Shown here piece after piece: positions 1 to 11,600 of a stretch of 64,000 nt of DNA; position 1 is the stretch's first letter; the number at the start of each line of letters is the position of its first letter. A program made the translations under genes and the position numbers. Location: assembly GCA_036897625.1 (NCBI GenBank), contig JAYMTA010000019.1:1-64000 (forward strand), in the 5' to 3' direction. The notes under the pieces were generated by a model that ran no database searches, was not told where the DNA came from, and saw nothing but the letters and a program-made list of their open reading frames with translations. The stretch is from Pelargonium cotyledonis (Eukaryota > Streptophyta > Magnoliopsida > Geraniales > Geraniaceae).

Positions 1-251
1 ACATAACAAAAGATTGTGTCTGCTGCTATAAATGCGGTTTTCTCCTGGTCACCAGGATACATTTTGATTTGATGGTATCCGTTAAAAGCATCTACAAAGG
101 ACAAAACTCTATGACCCGCAGTGGAGTCTACAAGTTTACTAAGGTTTGGCAGAGGGTAGTCATCCTTGGGGAAAGCCTTGTTCAAGTTGGTGAAGTCCAC
201 GCACATCCGCCACTTGCCAGTAGTGCCTTTCATCACCATGACCACTCGTAG
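1..251 (-). mobile_element. Ty3/gypsy LTR-retrotransposon fragment (reverse transcriptase core)
   Basis: Read on the minus strand, this stretch translates into the central fingers/palm part of a Ty3/gypsy (Metaviridae) reverse transcriptase. The order of blocks is characteristic of the family: a WRMCVDFTNLNKA-type block, then YPLP, then a LVDSTAGH stretch, then the SFVDAFNGYHQIKM block that carries the first catalytic aspartate. The fragment runs off the left edge of the window and ends abruptly near position 251. No LTR, gag, integrase or RNase H is visible, so this is an isolated piece of a broken element. Such pieces of nuclear retrotransposons are common in plant mitochondrial DNA. The good preservation of the blocks suggests a fairly recent capture relative to the surrounding sequence, though that is inference. 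Family assignment is confident; the lineage within Ty3/gypsy (Tat/Athila-like is possible) is not. Confidence 0.88.
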
Positions 252-336
252 GTGAAAATTGAACACACAAAATCCAGCATTTCCCTATGTAGAGTCTCCA
301 TTTTCTATCCATTTTGACAAGAGAATTCTATTTTAT

Positions 337-354
337 ATAGATGGAAAATGAATA
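337..354 (+). repeat. 18-bp dispersed repeat, copy 1
   Basis: ATAGATGGAAAATGAATA is present here and again, base for base, at 44,179-44,196 on the same strand. The bases on either side differ between the two copies. Confidence 0.75.
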
Positions 355-788
355 GGACCCGTTTTCGCTAAGGAAGTGACTCAGAAAAAAGAAAAAAAGT
401 AGTCCAGCATATATGAAAAATCAATACTTTTTGTACAATTTCAAAGCAAGCTCAACTCTTCACTTCGTTCAGCCAACATAAACTTGCCTGGTTTCTATTC
501 TATAGAGGATCTTTACCATTTTTTGGTTTAGGATTGTCAGTTGGTTCTTGCTTATGGATAACTCCCTTTTGAGTCGGATTGTGTTCTGGCTCTCTATTTC
601 CTTGACTATTGGTCTTGCTTCGTTAAGATCTATAACTAACCCTACTTTCTTAAGTCAAGCCGTCGATTTCATTACAAGGAATTAGTTAACAAGAAATTGC
701 AATTCCTACTATACCTTAAAAGCATTAAAAATCAAATAGATTGAGGGAAACCTTAGCTAGTTTGATTCTTCACTCTGTTCAGATCCTG

Positions 789-805
789 AGGCAAGATTTA
801 TCTTG
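789..805. repeat. 17-bp hairpin repeat, copy 1
   Basis: AGGCAAGATTTATCTTG contains a perfect six-base inverted repeat, CAAGAT and ATCTTG, around a TT loop. The identical 17 bases occur at 43,804-43,820. Both copies sit at the junction between a transitional spacer and a patch of the Lys/Thr-type repeat family. Confidence 0.75.
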
Positions 806-836
806 TACGAGTTACCCTTTACTAACTCAATCGAAA

Positions 837-1140
837 TTAAGTACACAAAGAACAGAGCATTCCATCTATAAAGTCACTTCGCTTTCCTTTAGATAGATTC
901 CATTTCTTCTTTGTTTTCATATTCTTATTCTGTATACCTGTAGCTGTCACTTTCTTAGGAGTATTAGGAGAAGTAGTAGGAGCTAGAGTAGGAGAAGTAA
1001 GAGGATTAGGAGCTATCTGAGCTAGTGTCTTCTTGTTAGGATTACCTGTAGCTGTACTGTACCTATGGGCTCTTGTAGCTATTGTATTACTTAATTGTAT
1101 AAGATTGTATATCATAATAGATAGTGTATATATAGATAGT
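837..1140 (-). repeat. Lys/Thr/Asn-rich coding-like repeat patch (family member)
   Basis: This C/T-rich patch is open for 92 codons on the minus strand (837-1115). It reads as a low-complexity peptide rich in Lys, Thr, Asn, Pro and Ala, containing NPNKKT and TATGIQNKN. Closely similar peptide words appear in other patches of the window: NPNNKKNT and VTGIQ near 54.0 kb, and KTKTGIQKAGN near 43.6 kb. No known protein family is recognised. The frame is probably a decayed copy of one ancestral repeat and not an expressed gene. Because A/G-rich simple sequence naturally gives Lys and Thr, part of the similarity may be compositional; the shared multi-residue words argue for common descent. Confidence 0.5.
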
Positions 1141-1433
1141 ATATGATAGTGTAGTATAGGGTTGTTAGTAAGGTATATTCCTCCTTCGTTTACTCGTTAC
1201 CGGTCCAGCTTTCCCAAGGGATTTCTAGTCATTTTATTCATTTTACATCTATAGCTATCCTACCTTTTTCAGAATTGGGAAGCACTTCTATAAGGAAAAA
1301 CAGGTTGAGGACTTTTACCGTAGTCGAAATCTGAACAAACTAAAATGAGCATTCTCCAATAGAAGGAGGCAATTGTCAAATTGAGAGTCCTCCTTTTCGG
1401 TTTAGGAAGCTTATAAGGTATCATGAAGAGTAC

Positions 1434-1601
1434 ATGAAGAGTAAAGGTAAAGCTCCTAAGAGTATATTAACAAAAAGTACAAGGACCGATAAGGCAGCTA
1501 TCAAGACAGAGAGTTTAGGTTATAAGACAGGGACAGCAGCTACAGAGGACTCCTCTTTCCGAGTTTTTTTAATAGGTCTCATATTTATTCTTTCCAAATA
1601 A
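1434..1601 (+). repeat. Lys/Thr-rich coding-like repeat patch (family member, 55 codons)
   Basis: A small frame opens at the ATG at 1434 and stops at 1599; upstream it stays open to about 1340 without another start. The peptide begins MKSKGKAPKS and later has AAIKT and GYKTGTAAT. GYKTG is also found in the minus-strand patch near 25.65 kb (TGYKTGST). The C-terminal 15 residues are hydrophobic. The patch has the A/G-rich codon texture (AAG, ACA, GCT, AGT, ATA) of the rest of the family. No function can be assigned, and there is no sign of a promoter or conserved start; expression is not assumed. Confidence 0.45.
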
Positions 1602-2898
1602 CCCCTTTTATTTAAAAGAAGTCTCTTGGTTCATATAAGGCTTCTATTGTCAATCAAATTCATGAAACACAGATTACAAGAATCCTTTCTAGAGGAAGAT
1701 CAAAGAAAGCGCTGCGTACTGTAAAATTAACCCAGATTGCGCAATACTGCTATTATACCAGATAACTTTTCATTTCCCAACAACTAAATTAAAAGCTTTG
1801 CTTGGATTACTTTTCTTAGGTCCCTTTACTACTGTATTTAGATTTAGCTTATAGATAATAGAGCTAGGAGTAGAGGAGTTCCTTATAGTATAGTAGTAAT
1901 TGATAGTAATTATAGTTTATTAAGGGGGATAATACCCTCTTGTGCTATGCGCTTATCGCTAATGAGCAAACTAACTCTTATAGTACAGGCATACATCTCT
2001 ATGAACGAGTAACCTTGGTTAGGAGGTTAAGACAATTAGTATTACAGACTTTCATAAAATGTCACAGCTTACCTCCAAAATCAGGAACTTCTAAGGGTAT
2101 CTTACGTTGTTCAGTCCTAAGATCTCTACTCTATATTCTGTTATCCACTGATCAGAGAGTCTATAACTATCTACTCTATAAAATACTAGGAATAGGGAAT
2201 AGAATAGACTTTCCTAAAGAAAGGAATCAGGGTTTTCTTTAGACTTAGGATTCACTCCTTTACCAGCTAAACTTTATAGATCGGATAAGTACTCTCCTAA
2301 GGAAAAGCACCACAAGACTTAGGCTCGCTAAAGAACTAAACAAGAGCTCCGGAAGAACTAAGACAAAGTGCAATAGGATATTTCTAGTTAGGAATCTAAG
2401 TAAGGTACCTGCACAAAGAAATTAATTAGTACAATAAGTCTCAAATACCGAATACCGAAATGGACAAGAAAATTTTAGGACTGTACTCTCAACTCAATCA
2501 ATGGAATCTCAAAAGGTGAAGGGAATAAATCAGTTTCTGTTCTGGCTATAACAATCGGAAAAGCACTATCTTTAAGACTCTGATCTGAAATACAATGTCC
2601 ACATCTAGGAATATTAACTCAAAGGTATCCACTCTCAAGGAAAATAGAATCTCTTATCCTAAATAGCAACAATTCCTTGAACACTGGAATACATTAACAC
2701 CTAAACCTATAATAAACAGGAACTCCTTTAAGGTGTAATGTTTTTTTTCTTAGAATCCTTGACTAGAATCAGTCGATGGTTTTTCTCGTATATTTATTCC
2801 AATATTGTCAAGATATTGTATTGACTCCTTTTACCTGGAAATGGATGCCTCCATTATAACACTCCCAACCCTTCGCTGAGTGAGAAGAAGAACTAAGA

Positions 2899-2955
2899 CA
2901 ACAAGGCTTGAACCCGTGCTTGTTCATGGGAAATCCGGTGGTTGAGCACTTGAAA
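2899..2955 (-). pseudogene. tRNA-like relic, identity uncertain
   Basis: On the minus strand the 3' part carries a T-arm-like word, GCACGGGTTCAAGCC, about 20 bases after a possible CAT-containing loop. The 5' half has no convincing acceptor stem. It resembles the 3' half of a tRNA with a CAU-type anticodon, but no stem is complete, so it is at best a pseudogene fragment. Confidence 0.3.
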
Positions 2956-4040
2956 AGACTCCATTGTCAATACTGACTTGACTACGGTACAAATGAACAC
3001 TAAATCTATACGAGATGGACTAAATGTATTTCTATCTAGGATAAAGCAAACTATGAAAAAGACCAGAAACTAAAGCAATCCCTGAACTCCCAATCCAAGC
3101 CTAGCCCAGCGCCTACTCACTCTGTTCGTAGCTGTAACTAACCTTCTTGTCTTATTAAACCTTTACTCCTTACCTATACGGGCTTTCTTAGTCTTATGCA
3201 ACCCAACACAATCCTAATGTTATTGTCTAATCTTCCTTTTATCACCAGTTTGGAGTGCTTTTAAAGTGATTTTATATCAAGGGCTTTTTGAGTCAATATT
3301 TAACAAGATTTCCAGTCTACGACTGCCTCCTATTTTTTTTGTTCGAGAGAGTCTTTACTTTAACTGATTAAGGAAATTCTAATTATAGGCTTTTACTGAA
3401 CATAGCTAAGATGGAGAATTCAATAGGTTTAGAAATTTCGAAGGCAATTTCGAGTGAAGTTTTGAGCTACTCATGTTTGTTTAGAGAGCCTCTAAAATGG
3501 GTTTTTAAGTAAAGTGTTTTTTTACAAATTCTGTTATGCAGTATCTAATATTTCCAGTTTTCAGGGTCTGACTAGCTAGGTATTAAGAAAGAGGGTGCAG
3601 AGACTCATAAGAAGATGTTTGTTGGCTGGTAAAGCTCGGAAAAGGATTCTAGCTCTTAATCTTAAGAGAAGAGGTCTGAAAGTTATGAAGTTGGTGTTGG
3701 TTATAGGTAAGAGTTAGGCAAGAAAGAGGTTTAGCTTTGTTAGACTTTACCCTGCCTTATTAAGTTAAGATTCCTTAATAACAAGTAACTATCTAAAAAG
3801 ACTTTCAATAAAAAGGACTCAAGACAACAAATCTATAATAATTACAAGAATAACAAAAACCTTTGTACGACCGTTTCCTTGCGCTAAAACATGAATTAGT
3901 ACGCCTCGTAAACTGTTTTACATTAGAAGTTTTTTAGAGCCAATATTTCATATCTTTTAAAAGAAAAATCGCCCGTAAGTAAGGGAATCCAGATTTCTTT
4001 ATTTATAATCCATAATGCACTCCGTTTTTATTCAGTCTAA

Positions 4041-4050
4041 GGGGTACCCC
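4041..4050. repeat. GC-cluster-like perfect palindrome
   Basis: GGGGTACCCC is a perfect ten-base palindrome of mostly G and C in strongly AT-rich surroundings. It is one of many short GGNNTCC or GGTACC-type elements that punctuate the spacer. Confidence 0.6.
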
Positions 4051-5497
4051 GCAATGGGGAGCAAGTTAATCCTTTTTTGTTTTTGATAAAAAACTACAGA
4101 ATAGTTTTAGCTTTTTATTATGGCACAAGGATCTCTAAAAGTCAAACAAATCTAAGTCTATTATTGTATTTTTTTTGTATAAATACGTGAAGAGATACCG
4201 CTGAAAAGAACAAGGTAACAACAAGATGAATTCCTTATTTGCTTTGTATCTTGGAGGGTTCCGTCTTGTTTGTTTCTCTTAGTGCAATCTTATAATATTC
4301 AAGTAGAAAACCATTAAAGTAGCAGATCTCACAATCTCGGAAAGGCATTCAAGGAATACTGGTTGCAAACTTATAGCATTGCTTTTAACACTTAAAACTC
4401 CAGAGGATTTTAGTCGTGTAGTTCATAAAAAATCTAAGAAAACGATCCTAAACTAAGAATTCCGTTGACAAATGAAGTAACTAGGTCTCCTACAGGCATT
4501 CTAAATCTTGAAAAAACTCTGTTCATAGCATACCAAATACCAAAGAGTTAGGTATAGGCCAAAATTATCATTAAAATTAAAATGTAGAAGTAGTAAGTAG
4601 AGAATTTTAATATACTCTTCCTATTTAGCTTGTTTAGTAGTAATGCTTATAAGCTGGATATTTTTAGTTGGAATCCTCCTTATGTGAAGCAAATTACAAA
4701 GAGTTATAGTACCACTCAACAAATGGAAATGTTCGGAAGTAATAAGTTACAGAGGCACCTACTTTCGTATGTTTAAAACCAAAACTTTTTTGTTACATAA
4801 ATCTTTTAGTAGTATTCATAGATCCTAAAAAAATAGAGTTACATTGCTCTGCACCTTTATGCCTTGCTGAATACTAACTAAGATAAGGTTTTTGTCAGAC
4901 TTACAGGTTACAACACACACAGTAATAATAAGTATTAAAGAAAATCTTATGCATTAAGATACTTAAAAATTATCTTAATAGGGCATTTAGACTTAGCTTG
5001 AAGGGAACTCTCCCGTTTATAAGGCCTAAGCAACAAATAGGATCTGGCCCGCACGAAATAGCGCCTCTGTAAGATAAAAGAGAAGTTAGAAGGACATCCT
5101 CACTCAGAATATATTATACCACAGAATCTACATAAATCGAGGGGTTAATATAGTAAGCTCTAATTTATGCGCTGAGTTTACGAGATTTTGAAAGTACTAA
5201 CAAGGATCTTCATTAGGAAATCCTTTGTATTAGAACTCCCTTTGTAATAAGGACAAACCAAACCCTACCTGCTCTCTCTAAACCAAGTCTTAGCATAATC
5301 ACAATTCGTGGGTTCAAATGGTATTACTTGGATACTTTTTATAGACAACCTCGAAAGACTGAGTCGATAGAACACAACAGACTCTCACAAGCAAGATTCT
5401 AATTTTTAGTATATAATATACGCGTAAGGGAAAAGGAGCTTTCATAAATTTAGGGAAGGAAAGAGCCCAAGAGATACCTTTAAGTTGGTTTAAAAAT

Positions 5498-5572
5498 GGT
5501 GGATAAATGAACCTAGTTAGAGCAAAGAACTAAGGATACACGGGTCCGTGGTTCGAATCTGTGAACTTTTGC
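5498..5572 (+). pseudogene. trnF: decayed trnF-GAA (mitochondrial type)
   Basis: The order GTTAGAGCAAAGAACT, then AAGGAT, then GTGGTTCGAATC follows the D-arm, anticodon arm and T-arm of native plant mitochondrial trnF-GAA at nearly the right spacing. The anticodon loop has lost the GAA triplet and several bases. The T-stem pairs only through G-U wobbles, and the acceptor stem does not close, so this is not a working tRNA. It supports a mitochondrial origin for the window, because this form of trnF differs from the plastid gene. The match is by memory of the gene family; an alignment would settle how many positions agree. Confidence 0.6.
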
Positions 5573-8500
5573 TAAAGTACAAGAAACTTGAATAAATTAG
5601 TACTCTGAAATAAATCTTTTATGTTAGTTGGGTTTTTCATCTATGAGTATAGGGTAACTCTAACAAGAATATTTAGAGCAAGATACAGGATCCAAGGGGT
5701 TACGTAAAACAAGAAGCCTTCCACTCAAGCGAACGAACCCAGTAAAACTAAAGTAAAGTAACTCATGGCAAAAACTTTACTTTCACAGTAGCTTACAGAA
5801 TGAATAAGATGCCAAGCAGTAGCAATATAGTATAGTCCAGACTTGAATTTCCATTATTAAGCTCTCTAGAACAGTAAGTTAAAAAACCACGTTAGACTTA
5901 GGTCCTTCTATATTGACAGAAATTACTTAAATAGACAGAAAATCTCCAGTGAAACGGAGGGTACCTCTTAATGGATGTCAGCCTTATCTGATATACAATT
6001 GAATACTAGATTAATTCTACATTTAATATTTATTACAATAAAATTCAGTGAAGTATCACATTTTTGAGAGGGTAAAGGGTTCTCAGAGTTTCCTCTAGTT
6101 TTACGAAGTAATTTCTGTCTTATATAACATATTATCCACAGCAAGTATATTCTAAACTTACATCTCTCTTAATACCTAATGTGCGTACGGTGGTTTCCTT
6201 GAAGTATTAACAAACCTAGAATATTAAAAAATTATATTAAGTATCTAACAAGGGCGCATACAAAAGGACTTTCCAAGGTCTTATTGGCCAAATTGAGCTC
6301 TCATAAGTAGGTGTTACGAGGCTTCGCAGGGCTTTTTTGGACCTTATGTTCGTGCTACCCTTAACTAGACTACTTGTTTTTTTATCTAAGGGACCCGTCC
6401 TCTTTTCAAGAATTTACCGTCGTTATCACTAATTCAAGCGTCGGAAATCCTATTCATAGCAGTTTTATAGATTTTTTTATAAGCGTTTGTACAAATATGA
6501 CTGGAAATTTCTGCGATTGCCCGGTCTTAATAAGTAGATAGGTTCTGGATTATAGGATTTGGCATATATGGCCTCCCTTTTTAACGGCATTTGTTGATTT
6601 AGGAGTCTGCTCCCTTGTTACCAGGTTTAGAAAGCAAGAATTTTCAGAAGAGAGTAATCCAATTAGGGACCTCTTTAAGAATTGTTTTTAGGAGATTTTA
6701 TCCTATATGTGCAAGAATACCTTGCGTTCCTGCTCTCACGAAAGCTTGTAGTTGGTAGATCTTGTATCGTTTCCTATTATGGCTGCCATTGCGCTACCCC
6801 CCAAAAAAACTTACGTTTGTACTTACTACTTACCGTAGAAGAGCTAGTCAATAAAATAAAACTAACAAGTACTTTAAGTTAATATAAAAATTGTATATAT
6901 ACCTATACTCGGTCATTAGTATAACTCCGGTTTCCAGTTAAATCTTAGGTTATCCTTAATCTTATTGTATTCGATATTCTTCAAAAGAACTCTAAGACTC
7001 TATAACAAAACTAGGGCTTAGTATCTACAACCACTTTACAGTTGCCATTGAAAAATCCAGGAGAAAGGAAAACATAAACAGGATCCGGTAAATTTTATTC
7101 TTTATTGTAAAGCCTATGTTTTGTTAACTGAACAGTCCAGAAGGTAGGGTTACTTTATAGCGAGGTTATGCTAAGGTTGAAAAATAAAAAAACTATATTA
7201 GTAAATATTCTTAATAAGAAAGGCACTAATTATCTGTGTAATTCTATTTTGGCACACACTTTTTGACTTTCTGGGGAAAAAGGCCTTAAAAGCCATACTA
7301 AAAAACAACCTTTAATGCCCTTGAAGTTGTGGATGAATATACCCCTACGAATGCATTTGCAGCAAGTCCAGGAGTTTTTATATAGTGGATTCCCGTGAGT
7401 TCACAATACTAAATAGGTTTTCTAACCAAATATATGCTCTACATACTACAAAGGTAAATCCTATTTGACTAGGAACCCCCTTAATTTAAATAATGAATTC
7501 AGGTGAGCCTTAGCTATCTACTTATTCACAACTAAAGCTTGTCACTTTTTTTGTTGCTCGTATATACGTAAAATGAATCAAACCTAAATTCCCTTCTAAA
7601 AGCAAGCTTTCCTAACTACTTATTAAGACCTGTACTTCATACTTGTACTCTGCAGCTTGATAGCCTTCGCAGACTTCTTAACTATACCTGTTGTACTAGC
7701 TATCTTTCTCTTAGGTAGGGGGTTTTAATACCCTTTCTTAGGTGTTTATACGAAACTTATAGTTACTATTGAATTGAACCTTTTTATTTGTATTAATTGG
7801 GTAGAGCTTTAAATAGAGGGTAGTTATTAATAAATATATTATAATATCGAAGGAGTTATAGACAGTCTTTTTATAGTTATGGGTCGTATACCGTATAGTT
7901 GGGATTGTTGTTAAGGGTATATTCCTCTTGTTCTCTGTTCTTATTATTAAAAGGGGGATCTCTTTACTCAGTAAAATGGGTAAGTCAGTATTGCCTTTGT
8001 TGCTATAGTATTGAATACAGAATCAAGTTTAAGTGTATAAAGGGCCGAGTTTTCCAGGTTTAATTTGCTAGGGCTAACTAGAGTTAAGGGGCTTTTAATA
8101 TTTAGTAATTTCAAAAAAGTCTAACTCACGTTTTGAACTACTTATGACTTTAAAAAATCTACGCCTTGCCTATTAAGCAAGATTCATCTGGAATTTCCGT
8201 ATATAGCAGGGGCTCTAAAATACTACTGTTATATTCGATACTAAATAAATGTTTTCTTTTTTTGCGATACCTTATTTAAATTCAAGGAAAAAGAAAAGCA
8301 TTTAGAAAAACTTTGAATTTTGAGCAACAAAGTTTAGAGTTTGATATTCAACTTAATAAAAAGGTTATCTTTAGCTATGAAATTGATGAGCATAATCTAG
8401 TATATTCCTTAACAAGAGCACAAAAAATTTAGATCTAAACAGCCTTTCCGGAGACTCCTGTGATTCCTATTAAAAATCTCCTAGACTTTAAAATTGATAG

Positions 8501-8603
8501 AACATTAGATGTACTTTTCAATGTTCTGCAGCTTCAATTCCTGATATAGTACAAGTATATTTACTTCAAAAACCAAAGGAGGTATAAAATAATAAAAAGT
8601 GAA
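5573..8603. other. AT-rich spacer
   Basis: No gene is supported. The longest frame, 66 codons at 6682-6882, is unremarkable. A minus-strand patch near 7620-7720 reads STTGIVKKSAKAIK and belongs to the Lys/Thr-type family by texture. Short GC palindromes recur throughout. Confidence 0.55.
7620..7725 (-). repeat. Lys/Thr-rich coding-like repeat patch (short member)
   Basis: Read on the minus strand, this C/T-rich patch gives RKIAS, then TTGIVKKSAKAIK. It shares the TGI(Q/V)-K pattern with the patches near 0.9, 43.6 and 54.0 kb. It is too short to prove relationship on its own. Confidence 0.3.
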
Positions 8604-8680
8604 GCGCGCTCTGTACGAGTTGAACCTACGACGACATCGGGATTTATTGAGACTGCGTTCTACCGAGCTGAATTAAAAGC
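8604..8680 (-). pseudogene. trnW: decayed trnW-CCA (plastid-derived type)
   Basis: The minus strand matches plastid-type trnW-CCA almost end to end: an AATTCAGCTCGGTAGAACG D-arm, CCCGATGTCGT after the anticodon arm, GTAGGTTCAACTCGTAC as T-arm and AGAGCGC as the 3' acceptor side. Flowering-plant mitochondria normally use a plastid-derived trnW. This copy is broken. The anticodon loop no longer contains CCA, a TCG triplet is duplicated just before the T-arm (GTCGTCGTAGG), and the 5' acceptor strand (GCTTTTA) no longer pairs with the 3' side. It is one of the two clearest tRNA relics in the window. Confidence 0.72.
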
Positions 8681-11600
8681 AAAAAAGGTGTTGATTTAGT
8701 CAACCATTAATTATAGAAACTTTTCTTTCTGCTACTTTGCAAATACAGGGGCTCCCTATATAAAAGAATTTATAGATAAGTTTGGATTTTTGGATAGATC
8801 CCTCTCAGCTGGCGGGAAGAGTAGATAAATCGACGTTGCTCTGTTATTTTGAAAGATACTACTGTCAGTTAATATCGTATAAGGAGTCCTTTTTCTACTA
8901 TAGTAAGACGATAAAAAAACTCATCTAATAGACAATCCTCAATATGAAATTAAGCGCTGAATACCTGGATTAGTCCAATAAAAGAGCTTACAGTTAACTA
9001 AACAAGCCCTTTTTTTACTAGTGTAGTAAAAGAAAAAAGATACCGGCTATTCTTTTTTTTTTAAGCTAAAATAAAAGGTTTTAGTCTTTAAGGAAGGTTA
9101 TATATGCCTATAAAGAGGAATCCCGGATCACAAGACCCTTTTCTTAATAGCTTGCGTTCCATACCAGAATTTCATTTTTTTCATCTATTAGAAGCTCTAG
9201 AAGTTTCCTTTATCTTGTCAAGCTCCAGTAAGATTAGCAGTTATTGTTGTTGAAGCACATTAGCTTCTAGTTGACTCTTGGCTAGTTAGCTATTTTGGTC
9301 TTTAAATTTGGTCTTTATTTGAATTCCTATCTTCTGCTCGTCCCTTTCATGCGGGGGCAAACCCGTAATTCAACCTCTTAATATCTAATCTAATTAGAAA
9401 TCAATCAAAGGTGCATTACTTGGTAGATTGAGGGAGCGGTTCCACTCGAGAAGATAAAGCGGGGGGTTAAAAAGTATATGATCAAGTGGGAACAAAGCCT
9501 TACACTTTACCTTTGTATTAATTTCTTACATAAGTTTTAGTTAAGTCTCGAAGTAGGACATTTCTCATAAAGGGTTTTGTTGATGACCTTGAATTGTTGG
9601 CTTTCAAGTTTCCTTCCCTATTATGGATCCCCTTTTTTTGTAAGATATATAGAGGGTGTGCCTTGTATTTTCAATTTCCCCAAAACTCCACAGTCAGACA
9701 CTCAGGTTTAGGAATTTACTAAGTACTACTAAAATCAACTGCTCCTTGATAATCAAATAGAGGGATAGCCAAAACTAGAGCGCGCAAGGGTAACTTTTTT
9801 CTTTCTTTTTTGGTGCTCCTAAACGAGACTAAAGCGCAAACATTTTATATTGACAAAAGGAGCCCTTTCTTTACTTATCGGCGTTACCTTTGATATCTGA
9901 AAATTCACTTTAACTAATAAAGAGAGAGAAATACATAAGACTTCTACTAATAGAATAACTATAAGAACTTAAGAATACTAAGCAGCTAGTACAATAGGCT
10001 ACGCGAGGAATACCTATAAGCTATAAGAAGAGTATATTCCATAAGAGTCTAGCCGTATGAAAGCCTAGGTTAATAAGAAATACAGATAGAGATGAAAGCT
10101 ACAAAAGACTCCGATAGGTATTAAAAGGGATGTGAATAAGAAGGAATTACAGTAAGTCCGCTTTCAAAAAGTCTATACTATATCGAGGCAACAAAAGTGT
10201 AAAGCTTTGATCTTGCTGGGCAAGTGAAAACATTCTATAAATAGAAGAAGCTTTTTAGACTTAGATATCGAGTGTAGAGGTAGAGTTTTCATTTAGTGCG
10301 GAATACCCCGACTTTCTTCCTATTTGAACTAAAAAAGAAAGAAGAACCAATTAGAAGCGCTTTAAGAATTGAGTAACATAGCACCTCAGTCTTACTGCTT
10401 TACATTATTTAGAAAGGCAGCTGAGTATCTCCAGGAGTATCTTTCACGGAAATTAAGGAATAACTAATACGGATTTCATTACCAGAATTACACCATTCTA
10501 GCTATAGAAGCCAAAGTAATCCGAATCGCTTAAATACAAATCTACCACTTGCGACTTCTTCTGGGAGTTGGCAAGATAAAACATAGGAATCTTTCCTAGA
10601 ACCTGTTTAAGTCAGAAGGTCACAAGGAATTATTCATTTTTGAAAAGAGTTTCTTAATCTCAATGAGTAGGGCAAAACAGGGTCAGGAGTTTTTTTTTTA
10701 ATTTAATTTACAAGCACTGTCTTATAGTTTAGACTAGCTCAAACTAAATAAGTAGGGTATACTGAGGTTATTTATTAGTATTAAGTCTTAAAAAGGGCTC
10801 CACCTTATTTGGTGTCTTGTGTTTTAGCATACGTAAATGATCGGACAACAGCAACAGGTTTTTGGTATTGTTCTAATTAATCTATATTTGTTCTCCTTAG
10901 TCTTTATTGAAGGTTTTAACTCAAAAGTGTGTAATATAATATCTAGAGTTATTCCTGCTTAAGTTAAATTAGCTCTTAAGTATTGAGAAAAGAGTAAGGA
11001 GTCCGCTTACCTGGGTTTAGCACTCTCCAAGTTAGGTTAGGGCTAGTCTTGGATACTTTAGTTTCTTTTGGCTAGACATTTTCTATTTGTGTTTTAGTTT
11101 TATAGGGCAAAATACCCAGGTAGAAGTCTTTTGCTAGTTATATAAGGGAATTTTATAGGTGGGTTTTATAGGTTTAGAGGGTTTGATTTAGGAAGTTAAA
11201 GTAGACAATAAAGGCTCAAGATAGGGTTTTCCTTTAATATAATAATATTGGAATTCTCACGCACAAATAAGTACTAACCAGAGTTGAGTAGAATCATAAA
11301 AATACACGAAGCTCCTGTTACAAAGGGCTTTTTCTGTTCTGTATTGTATCTAATGTACACTTTTCTCAAACCAATAAAAGAAATCTTTGGTAAAACCGGC
11401 GCGGTTTATCCTTTTTTCATGGAGTCCAATCGCATTAAAAAAAGGTATTCTATATTCGGGTAGTACAAGTTATCAATATATTTTGTATAGTTGGTTAAGA
11501 ATTCTTGATTCAGCTTAAAACATGTATAAATTAAGGGCTGTGCAGTCTTTCTTTAATTTTGTAAAACAAGATATTCCCCAACAAATTCGAAGTATTCCTT

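Larger units (their letters stand above)
252..836. other. spacer with short repeats shared with the 43.8-44.2 kb region
   Basis: No gene is recognised here. The sequence is less AT-extreme than the block that follows. It contains an 18-bp word at 337-354 and a 17-bp word at 789-805 that both recur near 44 kb. It also holds two copies of a TTCACTYYGTTCAG-type word, at 459-472 and 769-782. It joins the retroelement fragment on the left to the AT-rich tract on the right. Confidence 0.6.
1602..5497. other. AT-rich spacer
   Basis: No supported gene lies here. A 100-codon open frame at 1940-2242 has no recognisable domain and the composition of the surrounding spacer. Further A/G-rich coding-like text occurs near 1840-1930 and 3590-3720. 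Short GC-rich palindromes recur throughout, for example a perfect ten-base one at 4041-4050, and one tRNA-like relic lies at 2899-2955. Confidence 0.6.

Noticed and set aside
1940-2242. 100-codon open frame on the plus strand
   Set aside because: No recognisable domain, composition of the spacer, and no related frame elsewhere; likely chance.
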